DNA of 25,659 nucleotides from an uncultured Bacteroidales bacterium (GTDB lineage Bacteria > Bacteroidota > Bacteroidia > Bacteroidales > UBA932): NCBI GenBank assembly GCA_934691625.1, contig CAKUTA010000020.1, forward strand, positions 1 to 25,659, given 5' to 3'. Below are positions 1 to 8,829 of this stretch, one piece after another. Below the pieces are notes generated by a model. That model searched no databases. It was given only the letters and a program-made list of their open reading frames with translations, and was not told where the DNA came from. The position numbers were made by a program, and so were the translations under genes. How positions within the stretch are numbered: position 1 is the stretch's first letter; each line of letters opens with the position of its first letter.

Positions 1-59
1 TTTGGAAACAGACCAAACTTGAAGATAAATAACACTGATTTCAAAGAACTATTATTCTA

Positions 60-73
60 CGGCGTTCGCGCCG
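60..73. other. Small GC-rich hairpin with TTCG loop
   Basis: CGGCG-TTCG-CGCCG is a perfect 5-bp stem with a stable UUCG-type tetraloop in an otherwise AT-rich stretch. It lies 20 bases beyond the stop of the shortened PIN gene on the minus strand. It could be a terminator stem (no clear T-tract in either direction) or part of whatever sequence replaced the 3' half of that gene. Positions 1-92 hold no other recognisable gene. Confidence 0.4.
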
Positions 74-92
74 CTGCGTAAAACTTATAAAA

Positions 93-368
93 TTAACGAA
101 CTATTGAACTAATGACTCTGGCATATTCTATCATAATGCTCGAATCAAGGTCAATAAAAAATGTTTCAGGCAAAGAATCGATCCATTCCAGTAGCTCATC
201 TTCTTCGTTTCCTCTAAAGATCTCATTTTTCACCTTTTCGCTTGTGTATACATTACCCGCAAGAATCTCCGCTTTGAGCTTTTCCCAGAATGTAGGAAAA
301 ACATCAAAGGGAGTTCTATTCTTTGATTCGATTAATATGTTCGTATCTAACAGGTATGGCATACTCAT
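93..368 (-). pseudogene. Truncated PIN-like (DUF4411 family) toxin-like protein
   Basis: The 91-residue product opens with PYLLDTNILIESK, the first acidic motif of PIN nucleases, followed by a region typical of the DUF4411 family (FWEKL, SEKVKNEI, GNEEDELLEWI). DUF4411 proteins are usually about 160 residues. This one stops at the point where the second half, with the remaining catalytic acidic residues and the terminal strand, should begin. None of the three minus-strand frames in 1-92 resumes the family sequence, so the end has probably been replaced or deleted. The start overlaps the stop of the upstream ImmA/IrrE gene as TAATG, implying translational coupling. PIN proteins of this kind are usually RNases paired with a regulator. 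This copy is probably inactive. Alternative: a short functional N-terminal fragment, which I think unlikely. Confidence 0.7.
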
Positions 369-1476
369 TATAATTTAGACATAAAACTTGAATAAGTATT
401 GCCATATAGACCTGTAAGTCTGTATGCTTCAACCTGAGACAGTTTATTGCTCCTCACGGCATTATTGACATGCACAGCAAAAGTATAACCGATTCTTTTC
501 TTTGCTACGAGGTGAAAATCTCCGCCACCGCTTCTTCTGAAATTATCACCAATAGGTGTCGCCAAATATTCGGTATAATAGTCTTGGAACTGCTGAGAAG
601 TAATCAACCTTAACTCTTTAGCACGCCTGGCGATAACGAGGCCGCTGACCTTGAATCTTTTTGCGGTCTTTTCAATTGTGGTCCAGTTCGCACGTAACGT
701 GTCTTCAGGCACGAGGAAATTAGCTGCTACCTTGTCGCAGAGTTTTTCGATGTCATCATCATTGATGCCATCTTCACCACCATATCCAGAGCTAACGCCA
801 AGGAGTAAATGAGCAAATTCGTGGATAAGAGTAAATAGTTGAGCCTTTTACTATCTGCGCTATTGACAAAAATGAAAGGAGCAACCTTGTCCACTAGTGA
901 GAATCCACGACATTCGGCAACATTGATTGGCCTATGTGTGTTATTTCCAACTACACCATTGAACTCCACTACAACGCCTAACTCTTCAAGAATCTCAGTA
1001 ATCTTGTTAACTGCTTGTTCGTTTCTCTGGAAAGCAAATGCCCATGTTTTCTCTAACTTGAGAAGCGTTCTAATTTTATCAACAATTCGATTTACAGCAT
1101 TACATCCATGAAGACTGCCAACAAAGTCGCATCTGCCAAAATCATTATCTGCAAGATAATTAGACAACCATTCTTGTCTGCGTTGAAGTGTGAGTACGGT
1201 GTCGTATGTGTTTAAGTCAAGCTTTCCATTATTTGCTTCTCCGCGAAAAAATGGAATTGGAGATTGCTCAATTGGTGGAGTATCTAAAAGCAGAAATCCG
1301 AAAGGAACATGGAGTTTACTTGCAAATTCTTCGAGCTGCTTCAGTGTAGGTTTTTTCTCGCCATCAATCCACGCTGCAACTTTCTCATTTTCTTCGCGAT
1401 ATCTAGCCAAAGAATAACCGGCACGAGTGATTGCCCACTCGAGCATGTTAGTTCTTATGTCTATTCTTTCGGCCAT
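368..1476 (-). pseudogene. XRE-ImmA/IrrE family metallopeptidase, frameshifted
   Basis: The N-terminal part (from MAERIDIRTN at 1476) holds a helix-turn-helix-like region (about residues 10-60) of the kind fused to ImmA/IrrE (DUF955) zinc peptidases. The reading frame then breaks at about 846-849, in a run of four A on the coding strand. Adding one A restores KAQLFTLIHEFAHLLLG, which contains the HExxH zinc motif, and the frame then runs to the stop at 368. The restored protein would be 369 residues. As written, the first frame ends at 727 without the active site. ImmA/IrrE peptidases cleave repressors or act as the regulatory partner of toxins; the PIN gene overlapping its 3' end fits that role. 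The deletion may be real decay or a homopolymer sequencing error. An upstream TTG extension to 1524 is possible, but the ATG at 1476 matches family starts. Confidence 0.8.
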
Positions 1477-1484
1477 AACTGGTG

Positions 1485-1492
1485 CAAAATTA
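1485..1492 (-). promoter_or_regulatory. Possible -7 box for the ImmA/IrrE gene
   Basis: On the minus strand this reads TAATTTTG, matching TAnnTTTG. It lies only 8 bases before the ATG at 1476, so a transcript from it would be almost leaderless. I see no good -33 element, so this is tentative. Confidence 0.3.
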
Positions 1493-1524
1493 CATAAAAA
1501 TAGGGTAAAATGTGAATATTTCAA

Positions 1525-1847
1525 GAAGAATTGCTATAAGTGGCCACGGCTCAGTGAAACTCGTACAATAACACGCCTGTTCTTTCCCAAACTTTCGCTA
1601 TCTTTGTATTTTTGAAAGCCAAGAAATGCTGCTTTCAAACAAAAAGTTCATTGACCTCAAATGGTAAGTTACGAGGAGAAACAAGCATAAATATGCCGAA
1701 ATATCCATAGTGTACTCATCAAAAAGTAACAAATTGACAGTACCGTTTTTGTGGCAAATTGCACGAAAATTTTGTTACTTCGTTGTTACCCAGAGGTCAA
1801 AAAAATGGTCATCAAAGACCACTTATTTAATTGAGAGATAGAGAATT
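1525..1847. other. Intergenic region upstream of obgE
   Basis: This 323-base stretch has no convincing gene. It contains a TATCTTTG -7-like box (1599-1606, plus strand), then a perfect 9-bp inverted repeat TTTGAAAGC / GCTTTCAAA (1611-1619 and 1631-1639), and a 13-codon ORF (1626-1667) too short to call. A second 10-bp inverted repeat, AAGTAACAAA / TTTGTTACTT, lies at 1724-1733 and 1771-1780. A small hairpin, TGGTC-ATCAAA-GACCA (1806-1821), sits in the presumed leader. It probably holds the obgE promoter and its control sites. Confidence 0.5.
1767..1774 (+). promoter_or_regulatory. Possible obgE promoter -7 box
   Basis: AAATTTTG is a partial match to TAnnTTTG. A TTTG lies at 1748-1751, but the spacing of about 15 is shorter than the usual 19-21. 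The box overlaps the right arm of the 10-bp inverted repeat, which could be an operator. Weak call. Confidence 0.25.
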
Positions 1848-2846
1848 ATGGCAGAGAGCAACTTTATAGACTACGTAAAGATATATTGTGCATCAGGACA
1901 TGGCGGTGCTGGATCTGTGCATCTGCACAGGGCCAAGTATGTGCCTAAGGGAGGGCCTGATGGAGGCGATGGCGGAAGAGGTGGGCATATCATCCTCAAG
2001 GCGAATCCACAGTTCTGGACACTCATACATCTGAAATACAAGAAGTGCATCAAGGCGGAGAACGGAGAGCACGGAGGTGCGGCATTGTGCAAAGGAAAAC
2101 AGGGCAAGGACATTGTCCTGGATGTGCCTGTCGGAACCGTCGTGAAGGATGGTGAAACCGGTGAAGTCCTGTTCGACATGATGGAGCCTGGAGAGGAGAA
2201 GATCCTCTGCAAGGGAGGACGCGGAGGGCTCGGCAACAATAATTTCAAGACAGCCACCCAGCAGACCCCAAGATATGCGCAGCCGGGAGAGGAGGGCCAG
2301 GAAGGATGGTTCATTCTGGAGCTGAAGGTGCTCGCTGATGTAGGCCTTGTCGGCTTCCCTAATGCTGGAAAGTCCACACTCCTTGCTGCCATAACATCCG
2401 CCAAGCCTAAGATCGCCAACTACGCATTCACGACATTGGAGCCTAACCTGGGCATCGTAAGATACCACGACGACAAGTCATTCGTGATGGCTGACATACC
2501 TGGAATAATAGAGGGGGCGCATGAGGGTAAAGGCATTGGCCTCAGGTTTCTGCGCCATATTGAGCGTAATTCCGTGCTGCTTTTCATGGTATCCGCAGAA
2601 GATGAGGATATCGAGAAAGGATATGAAATTCTTCTGAAAGAGCTGGAGATGTATAATCCGGAGCTGCTTGACAAGGACCGGGTCCTTGCCGTCACGAAAT
2701 GCGACCTCATCGACGAAAAGGCAGCGAAAAAAATACGCAAGACACTTCCATCTGATATTCCGGCGGTATTTATATCGTCCGTAACAGGCGAGCATCTTGC
2801 CGAGCTGAAAGATGAGCTCTGGAAAGCGCTGAATACAGAAAGATAA
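1848..2846 (+). CDS. obgE: GTPase ObgE/CgtA
   Basis: An essential ribosome-associated GTPase that acts in 50S subunit maturation and stress control. The 332-residue protein has the glycine-rich Obg fold at about 1-160 ([39 protein letters not shown]). A GTPase domain follows, with the P-loop GFPNAGKST at 169-177, switch I around YAFTTL at 192-197, DIPGIIEGA at 216-224 and TKCD at 283-286 as the base-specificity loop. The protein ends soon after the GTPase fold and lacks the extra C-terminal OCT domain of some relatives, a normal length for Bacteroidota. The ATG at 1848 gives the expected [11 protein letters not shown] start. The PAP2 gene begins 6 bases after its stop, so the two are probably cotranscribed. 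Confidence 0.97.
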   Translation: MAESNFIDYVKIYCASGHGGAGSVHLHRAKYVPKGGPDGGDGGRGGHIILKANPQFWTLIHLKYKKCIKAENGEHGGAALCKGKQGKDIVLDVPVGTVVKDGETGEVLFDMMEPGEEKILCKGGRGGLGNNNFKTATQQTPRYAQPGEEGQEGWFILELKVLADVGLVGFPNAGKSTLLAAITSAKPKIANYAFTTLEPNLGIVRYHDDKSFVMADIPGIIEGAHEGKGIGLRFLRHIERNSVLLFMVSAEDEDIEKGYEILLKELEMYNPELLDKDRVLAVTKCDLIDEKAAKKIRKTLPSDIPAVFISSVTGEHLAELKDELWKALNTER

Positions 2847-2852
2847 CATATT

Positions 2853-3485
2853 ATGCATTTCTGGGACATACTTCACAGATGGGATCAGGTGCTGACCCTT
2901 TTCATAAACAGCTTCCACATACCTGCTACCGACCAGTTCATGATGTTCATGTCTGACAGGGATGTATGGTTTCCGCTGTATGCCATCATAGCCTTCTTCC
3001 TGGTGAAGCGGCTCGGCTGGAAAAAGGGAGTCATAGCCATCCTCTGCATGGCCCTGACCCTGGTCCTATGCGACCAGACATCGAATCTGCTGAAAAATAC
3101 AGTCGCAAGGCTAAGGCCATGCTACAGCAGCCAGATGCTATTCGGAGGGCTTCATATCCTGGAAAACAGGGGCAGCTTCTTCGGATTTTTCTCGGCACAC
3201 GCGGCAAATGCATTCGGACTTGCGACATGCGCGTCAATATTGTTCAGGTATGACCGTAAACACACGTACAATGCATTTGTCAAAGGCATCTTCATCTGGG
3301 CAGCACTCCTGTCGATAAGCAGGATCTTCGTCGGCAAGCATTATCTCGGAGACATAACCGTCGGAGCAATGATCGGCTGCGGCTATGGAGCACTCGTAGC
3401 CATGGCAGCCAGATGGTTCTTCGCCAGGTTCATAGACAAGACAAAAAATCCGTCACCTGGAAAGGCAACGGGAAATGCTTTATAA
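2853..3485 (+). CDS. PAP2-superfamily membrane phosphatase
   Basis: A 210-residue integral membrane protein with the three acid-phosphatase signatures: KNTVARLRP (K81 to P89), SAHA (114-117, in place of the common SGH, with H116 as the expected catalytic base) and SRIFVGKHYLGD (156-167, with H163 and D167). Hydrophobic segments lie around 43-52, 57-76, 120-131, 144-156 and 168-188. Relatives dephosphorylate lipid substrates such as undecaprenyl pyrophosphate, lipid A or phosphatidylglycerol phosphate on the periplasmic side of the inner membrane. The exact substrate cannot be told from sequence. The gene follows obgE by 6 bases and converges on murF, whose stop is only 11 bases away, so there is no room for a separate terminator. 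Confidence 0.9.
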   Translation: MHFWDILHRWDQVLTLFINSFHIPATDQFMMFMSDRDVWFPLYAIIAFFLVKRLGWKKGVIAILCMALTLVLCDQTSNLLKNTVARLRPCYSSQMLFGGLHILENRGSFFGFFSAHAANAFGLATCASILFRYDRKHTYNAFVKGIFIWAALLSISRIFVGKHYLGDITVGAMIGCGYGALVAMAARWFFARFIDKTKNPSPGKATGNAL

Positions 3486-3496
3486 TAGTGCATAAG

Positions 3497-4852
3497 CTAC
3501 AGTTCCGGAATCACTTTCTCCATCTGCATATAGTGGGAGCCCTTGACAAGCACAGTATAGCCTTCAAGCTTGTGTGCAGCCAGATGCTCAGCAAGCTCCG
3601 CTGATGTACGGCACCAGAAGATCATGTCATCAGCCTCCTTCCCTGCAGTACCCAGTGCTTTCCTGAATTCATCACCGACAAGGAATATCTTGTCAATGCC
3701 GCTGTCAGTCAACAGCTTCAGGATACCGTCATGTTCTTCGGCAGAACTTGCGCCAAGTTCCCCCATGTCACCGATCATCACAGCTTTCCTGCCGGCCTGC
3801 ATACCAATGAAATTCTCCAGAGAAGCCCGCATACTCGAAGGATTGGCATTATAAGCATCCACAATCAGGATATTGTGTTCTGTCCTGACCATCTGCGAGC
3901 GGCTGTTCGATGGAGTGTACGCGGCAATCCTGGCTACAGCATCATCCTCTGACACTCCGAAGAATCTTCCGATGCAGAGGGCTGCCAGCGCATTTGCTAC
4001 ATTGTAAGCACCTACAAGCCTGGTCTCCACCAGTTTACCGTCATGAAGCCTGATACGCAGATACGGATTTTCAGGAGTCGCCTCCAGCACCGTGCAGCCA
4101 TCCGTCTCAATACCATAAGGGACAATGGAAAGCCCTTCACGAGCCACGCACATTGACCTAAGGACTGGATCATCCGCATTGACAAACACAGCCTTGCCAT
4201 TCTCATTGATATAGTCATAAAGCTGTCCTTTGGCACGCTGGACCCCCTCGAAGCTGCCGAAGCCCAGAAGATGAGCCTTGCCGACATTCGTGATGACTCC
4301 ATAGTCAGGCTCGCTGACTTTTACAAGCTTGGCGATATCATCAGGGTGGCTCGCCCCCATCTCGATGATTGCCAGCTGCGTCTCAGGGGTTATCTTCAGG
4401 ACAGACAGTGGCACGCCGATATCATTATTGAAGTTCCCCTCTGTCGCGGTGACATTGAAATCAGCCGACAGCACTGTACGAATAAGCTCCTTGGTGGTGG
4501 TCTTTCCGTTAGTACCTGTTATACCGATGACTGTCAGATGCTTATCCAGGCCAAGGACATGCTCCCTATGATAGCGGGCCAGACTCTGCAATGCATCAAG
4601 CGTATCGGCGACAGGGATTATGCGGCTGTTCCCTGCGGCATCCGGAAATTCTCCAGACCTGGAGCATACTGCTGCATCAGCATTGACGACAGCGTATGCG
4701 GCACCTGCCTCCAGAGCCTTGTCTGCATACTCATTGCCATCGAAGTTCTCGCCTTTCAGCGCGAAGAATAGTTCCCCTCCGCTGATTTTACGGCTGTCGG
4801 TAACGACCTTGCCGCAGGCATTGAAAATTGAATATATATCCTTGATTTCCAT
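3497..4852 (-). CDS. murF: UDP-N-acetylmuramoyl-tripeptide--D-alanyl-D-alanine ligase
   Basis: The cytoplasmic Mur ligase that adds D-Ala-D-Ala to UDP-MurNAc-tripeptide, completing the peptidoglycan pentapeptide precursor. The 451 residues are full length. The N-terminal substrate domain has VTDSRKISGGELFFALKG (about 17-34). The central ATPase domain has the P-loop GTNGKTTTKE (113-122), a TEGNFNNDIGVPLS segment typical of MurF and an IIEMGASHPDDI loop. The C-terminal domain carries DAYNANPSSMRASLE and MIGDMGELG. It is the last gene of a five-gene minus-strand operon. Its start overlaps the dut stop as TAATG, implying coupled translation. Confidence 0.97.
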   Translation of the reverse strand: MEIKDIYSIFNACGKVVTDSRKISGGELFFALKGENFDGNEYADKALEAGAAYAVVNADAAVCSRSGEFPDAAGNSRIIPVADTLDALQSLARYHREHVLGLDKHLTVIGITGTNGKTTTKELIRTVLSADFNVTATEGNFNNDIGVPLSVLKITPETQLAIIEMGASHPDDIAKLVKVSEPDYGVITNVGKAHLLGFGSFEGVQRAKGQLYDYINENGKAVFVNADDPVLRSMCVAREGLSIVPYGIETDGCTVLEATPENPYLRIRLHDGKLVETRLVGAYNVANALAALCIGRFFGVSEDDAVARIAAYTPSNSRSQMVRTEHNILIVDAYNANPSSMRASLENFIGMQAGRKAVMIGDMGELGASSAEEHDGILKLLTDSGIDKIFLVGDEFRKALGTAGKEADDMIFWCRTSAELAEHLAAHKLEGYTVLVKGSHYMQMEKVIPEL

Positions 4853-5286
4853 TATTTTACTCCTGTACTGCCAAATCCGCCCTCTCCCCTCTCCGTTTCA
4901 TCGAGGACTTCCACTTCTTCCCACTCCACATGCTCATGCCTTGCCACCACAAGCTGCGCTATACGCTCGCCTGGCTCTATCACGAAAGGTTTGTCTGACA
5001 AGTTGACCAGCAGCATCTTAAGCTCGCCGCGGTAATCAGCGTCGATAGTTCCCGGAGAATTAAGAACCGTGATACCATGCTTCACAGCAAGACCGCTCCT
5101 CGGACGCGCCTGGCACTCATAGCCTTCCGGCAATGCGATATAAAGTCCTGTCGGGACGAGCACACGCTGCAGCGGCGCCAATGTTATCGCCTCCTGGATA
5201 TCCGCACGGACATCCATTCCGGCAGAAAGCGGTGTCGCATAAGCCGGAGACAGGTTAGACGACTTGTTTACAATTCTTACCTTCAT
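4852..5286 (-). CDS. dut: dUTP diphosphatase
   Basis: A homotrimeric dUTPase that converts dUTP to dUMP and pyrophosphate, keeping uracil out of DNA and feeding dTMP synthesis. All five conserved motifs are present in 144 residues: AGMDVRADI (22-30), RPRSGLA (61-67), [12 protein letters not shown] (79-90, with catalytic D83), GERIAQLVV (107-114) and the C-terminal [10 protein letters not shown] (133-142). I start it at the ATG at 5286 (MKVRIVNKS), which leaves 13 bases after the uraA-like stop. An in-frame ATG at 5328 lies inside the upstream gene and adds residues unlike the family. Its position after a uracil permease gene groups pyrimidine uptake with pyrimidine nucleotide clean-up. Confidence 0.96.
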   Translation of the reverse strand: MKVRIVNKSSNLSPAYATPLSAGMDVRADIQEAITLAPLQRVLVPTGLYIALPEGYECQARPRSGLAVKHGITVLNSPGTIDADYRGELKMLLVNLSDKPFVIEPGERIAQLVVARHEHVEWEEVEVLDETERGEGGFGSTGVK

Positions 5287-5299
5287 TATTTTCAACGGA

Positions 5300-6508
5300 T
5301 TAAAGAGTCTCAGGTTCTTTCTTGTCATGAGGCAGAATAAGGTTCAGGACCACGCCGACAATCGACGCCAGGCCTATTCCCGCCAATGAGAATGAACCGA
5401 AATCGATCACCGCACCACCGATACCGATCGTGAGGATCAATGAGGATATGATGAGATTGCGGGTGGAACCCATATTGAGCTTTGACTCTATCATATTGCT
5501 GATTCCTACAGACGCGATAGATCCGAACAGGAGCAGCATGATCCCGCCGAGAACGGCCTGAGGGATCGTCTGGATAACAGCCCCCACCTTGCCGATAAGA
5601 GCAAGGACCACTGCCGACACACCGGCAATCCTGAGCACTGACGGGTCGGTCACCTTCGTAAGCGATACAGCACCTGTGACCTCAGAATATGTAGTGACAG
5701 GGGCACCTCCGAGGAAGGCTGCCAGACAGCATGACAAGCCATCTCCAAGCAATGTGCGGTGAAGTCCCGGATCCTTGACAAAATCTTTTCCTGCAATGGA
5801 ACTGATAGCATACATATCCCCGACATGCTCAATGATAGGTGCAATCGCCACCGGAGCCATGAAAAGGATTGCCTGCCATGAGAATGACATGTGAGCAAGC
5901 TTAGGGATGGCAAACCATGATGCCTTCGCAACAGGAGTGAAATCCATTGAGCTTCTGAAAAATATGACGGAGACAATATATCCGGCAAGCGCACCGAAGA
6001 CTACAGGAATCAGCTTCACAATGCCTTTGCCCCATATAGACGCGATTACAGCCACCGCGAGGGACACCAGGGCCAGGGGCCAGTTGGTCTTCGCCATGTT
6101 CACACCTGAGCCTGCAAGCGAAAGTCCGATAAGGATAATCACAGGGCCGATGACAATCGGGGGGAACAGCTTCTTTATGAAGCCCACACCGAATGCCTTG
6201 ACAAGAAGGCTCATAAGGATATATACAAGTCCTACAGCCACAAGTCCGCAGAACATTCCTGCCATGCCGTAAAGTTCAGTCGCCTTGATGATAGGGGCGA
6301 TAAAGGCAAAGCTGCTGCCCAGATAAATAGGGACCTTTCCGCCGGTCACAGCATGAAAAAGGAGGGTACCAAGACCAGCCGCAAGCAATGCGATAGCCGG
6401 ATCAAGATGACAAAGAATCGGGACAAGGACAGTCGAGCCGAATGCCACGAACATGAACTGTACACCCACAATGGTGCGCTTCATAGGGGATAAAGTGTGT
6501 TCCGCCAT
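5300..6508 (-). CDS. uraA: Uracil permease (NCS2 family)
   Basis: A 402-residue inner-membrane nucleobase:H+ symporter with about 14 hydrophobic segments. Diagnostic regions include [10 protein letters not shown] near TM3 and [16 protein letters not shown] followed by [13 protein letters not shown], which match the uracil-permease branch, where a Glu/His pair in TM8 contacts the base and proton. [18 protein letters not shown] aligns with the second Glu-containing motif in TM10. Xanthine and urate permeases of the same fold differ in these motifs, so uracil is the best guess. It is the third gene of the operon, 18 bases after the LptF/G-like gene and 13 bases before dut. Confidence 0.9.
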   Translation of the reverse strand: MAEHTLSPMKRTIVGVQFMFVAFGSTVLVPILCHLDPAIALLAAGLGTLLFHAVTGGKVPIYLGSSFAFIAPIIKATELYGMAGMFCGLVAVGLVYILMSLLVKAFGVGFIKKLFPPIVIGPVIILIGLSLAGSGVNMAKTNWPLALVSLAVAVIASIWGKGIVKLIPVVFGALAGYIVSVIFFRSSMDFTPVAKASWFAIPKLAHMSFSWQAILFMAPVAIAPIIEHVGDMYAISSIAGKDFVKDPGLHRTLLGDGLSCCLAAFLGGAPVTTYSEVTGAVSLTKVTDPSVLRIAGVSAVVLALIGKVGAVIQTIPQAVLGGIMLLLFGSIASVGISNMIESKLNMGSTRNLIISSLILTIGIGGAVIDFGSFSLAGIGLASIVGVVLNLILPHDKKEPETL

Positions 6509-6526
6509 AGATATTATTTGTTAAGA

Positions 6527-7615
6527 TTATTTCGGTGCAATCTTATACAGCACTCCTGCAATCGCGGCAAACACCATATTCGGAAGCCATATTGCAAGCC
6601 ACGGAGGCATCACACCAGTATATACGAACATCTGGCTGAAGCGCATGAACAGGATGTACGAAAAGCTCAATGCAATGCCTATCGCAAGGTTCCATCCGAT
6701 TCCGCCACGCTTCTTCCTGGATGACAATGCCACACCCATAATCGTAAGTATGAATGCAGAGAACGGAAGCGAGAATCTCGTATGCTTCTCGATAAGCGAG
6801 TATTTCACATTCGGGTCTCCCCTAAGTTCCTGTGTGGCTATAAGTTCCTTAAGCTCGCCATACGGCAGGTCTTCGACCGTATTCTTCTTTCTGAAGAAAT
6901 CAGTGACTGTCAGGCTGATGACTGTATCCAGCTGTTCTCCGCACTTCACCTTGTCCTCCAGTCCCCCTTCATTGTAATCACGGATGAAATACTTCTTGAG
7001 CTTCCATCCCCCGAATGTGCTGTCCCATACCGCCCTCTCAGCGGAGAGCTTGGATACCAGCTGATTATCCTTGATAGACTCAAGAGTGAACTTGTATGCG
7101 GTATTGTTATACTTGCTGAACTGCTCCACATAGACGAACTCGCCCGGGGCTATCTGATAATGGATGTTCCTTTCTGCCGCCTGGGCCTTCTTCTTCGTAT
7201 AGGCAGCTTCAAATACATGGCGCTGCGCATTGGCCCGAGGAATGACGAACAGGTTCAGCCCGAGCGACAGGATCGCAATGACCGTAGCTGAAAAGATATA
7301 AGGCAGCATCATCCGGTGGAAGCTGATTCCGCACGACAGAATCGCGATTATCTCGGAATTGGCAGCCATCCTGGATGTGAAAAATATCACCGTGATGAAC
7401 ACGAACAGAGGGCTGAACATGTTCATGAAGTACGGGATGAAGTTCACATAGTAGTCAAGCACTATCGACTTCAGAGGCGCCTGCTTTGCCACGAAGTCAT
7501 CGATTTTCTCGCTTATATCGAAGATGATGACGATTCCGATAATCAGCAGAATCGCGATGAAGAACGTCACCATGAACTTCGCAATAATATATCTGTCAAG
7601 TCTTTTCGGAAACAT
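6527..7615 (-). CDS. LptF/LptG family permease
   Basis: A 362-residue membrane protein of the YjgP/YjgQ family. Hydrophobic helices cluster at the N terminus (about 12-32, 58-80, 98-122) and at the C terminus (about 275-295, 305-325, 335-358), flanking a soluble periplasmic beta-jellyroll-like region (about 130-260, with IAPGEFVYVEQFSKYNNTAYKF). LptF and LptG form the transmembrane channel of the LptB2FGC ABC transporter that lifts lipopolysaccharide from the inner membrane into the Lpt bridge. I cannot decide between LptF and LptG. The gene lies 21 bases after tgt, a neighbour order I recall as common in Bacteroidota, and leads into the uracil permease gene. Confidence 0.9.
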   Translation of the reverse strand: MFPKRLDRYIIAKFMVTFFIAILLIIGIVIIFDISEKIDDFVAKQAPLKSIVLDYYVNFIPYFMNMFSPLFVFITVIFFTSRMAANSEIIAILSCGISFHRMMLPYIFSATVIAILSLGLNLFVIPRANAQRHVFEAAYTKKKAQAAERNIHYQIAPGEFVYVEQFSKYNNTAYKFTLESIKDNQLVSKLSAERAVWDSTFGGWKLKKYFIRDYNEGGLEDKVKCGEQLDTVISLTVTDFFRKKNTVEDLPYGELKELIATQELRGDPNVKYSLIEKHTRFSLPFSAFILTIMGVALSSRKKRGGIGWNLAIGIALSFSYILFMRFSQMFVYTGVMPPWLAIWLPNMVFAAIAGVLYKIAPK

Positions 7616-7636
7616 CGCCCAATAAGAAACTATTTT

Positions 7637-8767
7637 TTAGAGTCTTGTCATTATCCGTTTTACGGTCACATCCTTCCATGCCTTAAAATCACCTGCAAGG
7701 ATATGCTCCCTCGCATGACGCACAAGGTCCAGATAGAATGCCAGGTTATGCTCGCTTGCAATCATCGCCGCAAACATCTCACCAGCCACAAAGAGATGAC
7801 GCAGATAAGCCTTCGTATATGTCCTGTCCACAAAAGAAGCACCGTCAGGGTCAATAAGGGAGAAGTCGTTCTCCCACTTCTTGTTGCGCATGTTCATTAT
7901 TCCGTTCCAGGTGAACAGCATGCCGTTTCTTCCATTGCGTGTAGGCATCACGCAGTCAAACATGTCCACACCGCGTGCTATGCCCTCAAGGATATTCGCA
8001 GGAGTTCCCACGCCCATGAGGTAGCGCGGACGGTCGTCAGGCAGCATAGGGCACACAAGCTCCAGCATCTCGTACATCTTCTCAGTAGGCTCGCCTACTG
8101 CAAGGCCGCCGATCGCATAGCCTTCCCTTTCAAATGACACGGCATGCTCCACCGCCATCTTCCTCAGGTCAGGATACACGCATCCCTGTATGATAGGGAA
8201 CACTGTCTGGCTGTACCCGTAAAGAGGCTCGGTCTCATCGAAACGCTTCAGATAGCGCTCCAGCCATGACTGCGTCATCTTCAATGACTTCTTCGCATAG
8301 TTATAGTCTGCATCCCCGGGGCAGCACTCATCCAGCGCCATCATTATATCCGCACCGATAATACGCTGTGTATCAACGTTATTTTCTGGAGTAAAGGTAT
8401 GGCGTGATCCGTCAATGTGCGATGAGAACGTACATCCGTCAGGAGTAAGTTTTCTTATCCCTGTCAATGAGAACACCTGGAAACCACCGCTGTCCGTAAG
8501 AATCGGCCCGTCCCAGGATATGAACTTATGAAGTCCGCCGGCAGCCTTAAGAGTATCAAGCCCCGGCCTTAGATACAGATGATATGTATTGCCCAGGATT
8601 ATCTGTGCATGGACATCTTCCTTCAAATCCCTATGATAAACGCCTTTCACCGAGCCTACCGTGCCCACAGGCATGAAGATAGGCGTCTCTATCTGACCAT
8701 GGTCAGTCGTTATCACGCCGCATCTGGCTGAAGACTGAGGGTCTGTTGCTGTCTTGACAAATTTCAT
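7637..8767 (-). CDS. tgt: tRNA-guanine transglycosylase (queuosine pathway)
   Basis: Exchanges guanine-34 of GUN anticodon tRNAs for preQ1, a step of queuosine formation. The 376 residues show the TIM-barrel motifs of bacterial Tgt: TDSGGFQVFSL (91-101, with catalytic D92), the GGLAVGEP loop (220-227) and GVDMFDCVMPTRNGRNG (266-282, with the nucleophilic aspartate region). The C-terminal zinc site looks altered: where family members have a Cys-x-Cys-x2-Cys cluster, this protein reads PDGASFVDR (307-315) with no cysteine, although the distal histidine survives in SEHNLAFY (340). I believe other Bacteroidota Tgts share this, but cannot check it here. It is the first gene of the operon that ends with murF. 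Confidence 0.95.
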   Translation of the reverse strand: MKFVKTATDPQSSARCGVITTDHGQIETPIFMPVGTVGSVKGVYHRDLKEDVHAQIILGNTYHLYLRPGLDTLKAAGGLHKFISWDGPILTDSGGFQVFSLTGIRKLTPDGCTFSSHIDGSRHTFTPENNVDTQRIIGADIMMALDECCPGDADYNYAKKSLKMTQSWLERYLKRFDETEPLYGYSQTVFPIIQGCVYPDLRKMAVEHAVSFEREGYAIGGLAVGEPTEKMYEMLELVCPMLPDDRPRYLMGVGTPANILEGIARGVDMFDCVMPTRNGRNGMLFTWNGIMNMRNKKWENDFSLIDPDGASFVDRTYTKAYLRHLFVAGEMFAAMIASEHNLAFYLDLVRHAREHILAGDFKAWKDVTVKRIMTRL

Positions 8768-8799
8768 TCAGAAACCGGGTATTTTTAAGTTTCAACCTC

Positions 8800-8807
8800 C
8801 AAAGTTA
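8800..8807 (-). promoter_or_regulatory. -7 box of the tgt operon promoter
   Basis: Reads TAACTTTG on the minus strand, a full match to the Bacteroidota TAnnTTTG box, 32 bases before the tgt ATG. The -33 region is only a run of T. It probably drives tgt through murF and sits back to back with the -7 box of the divergent permease gene, 22 bases away. Confidence 0.6.
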
Positions 8808-8829
8808 GCAAAATTACGCTAAAAACTCG

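Noticed and set aside
1626..1667. 13-codon ORF (MLLSNKKFIDLKW) downstream of a TATCTTTG box
   Set aside because: Possible leader peptide, but too short and lacking a visible gene or attenuator that it would control.
1871..2468. Two open frames of about 180-190 codons opposite obgE
   Set aside because: They mirror the glycine-rich obgE sequence, giving Pro/Ser-rich translations, and have no family features.
7316..8137. Long open frame (273 codons) on the plus strand opposite the LptF/G-like and tgt genes
   Set aside because: It lies antisense across two clear genes, has a composition rich in His, Arg and Lys typical of a shadow frame, and has no recognisable motif.
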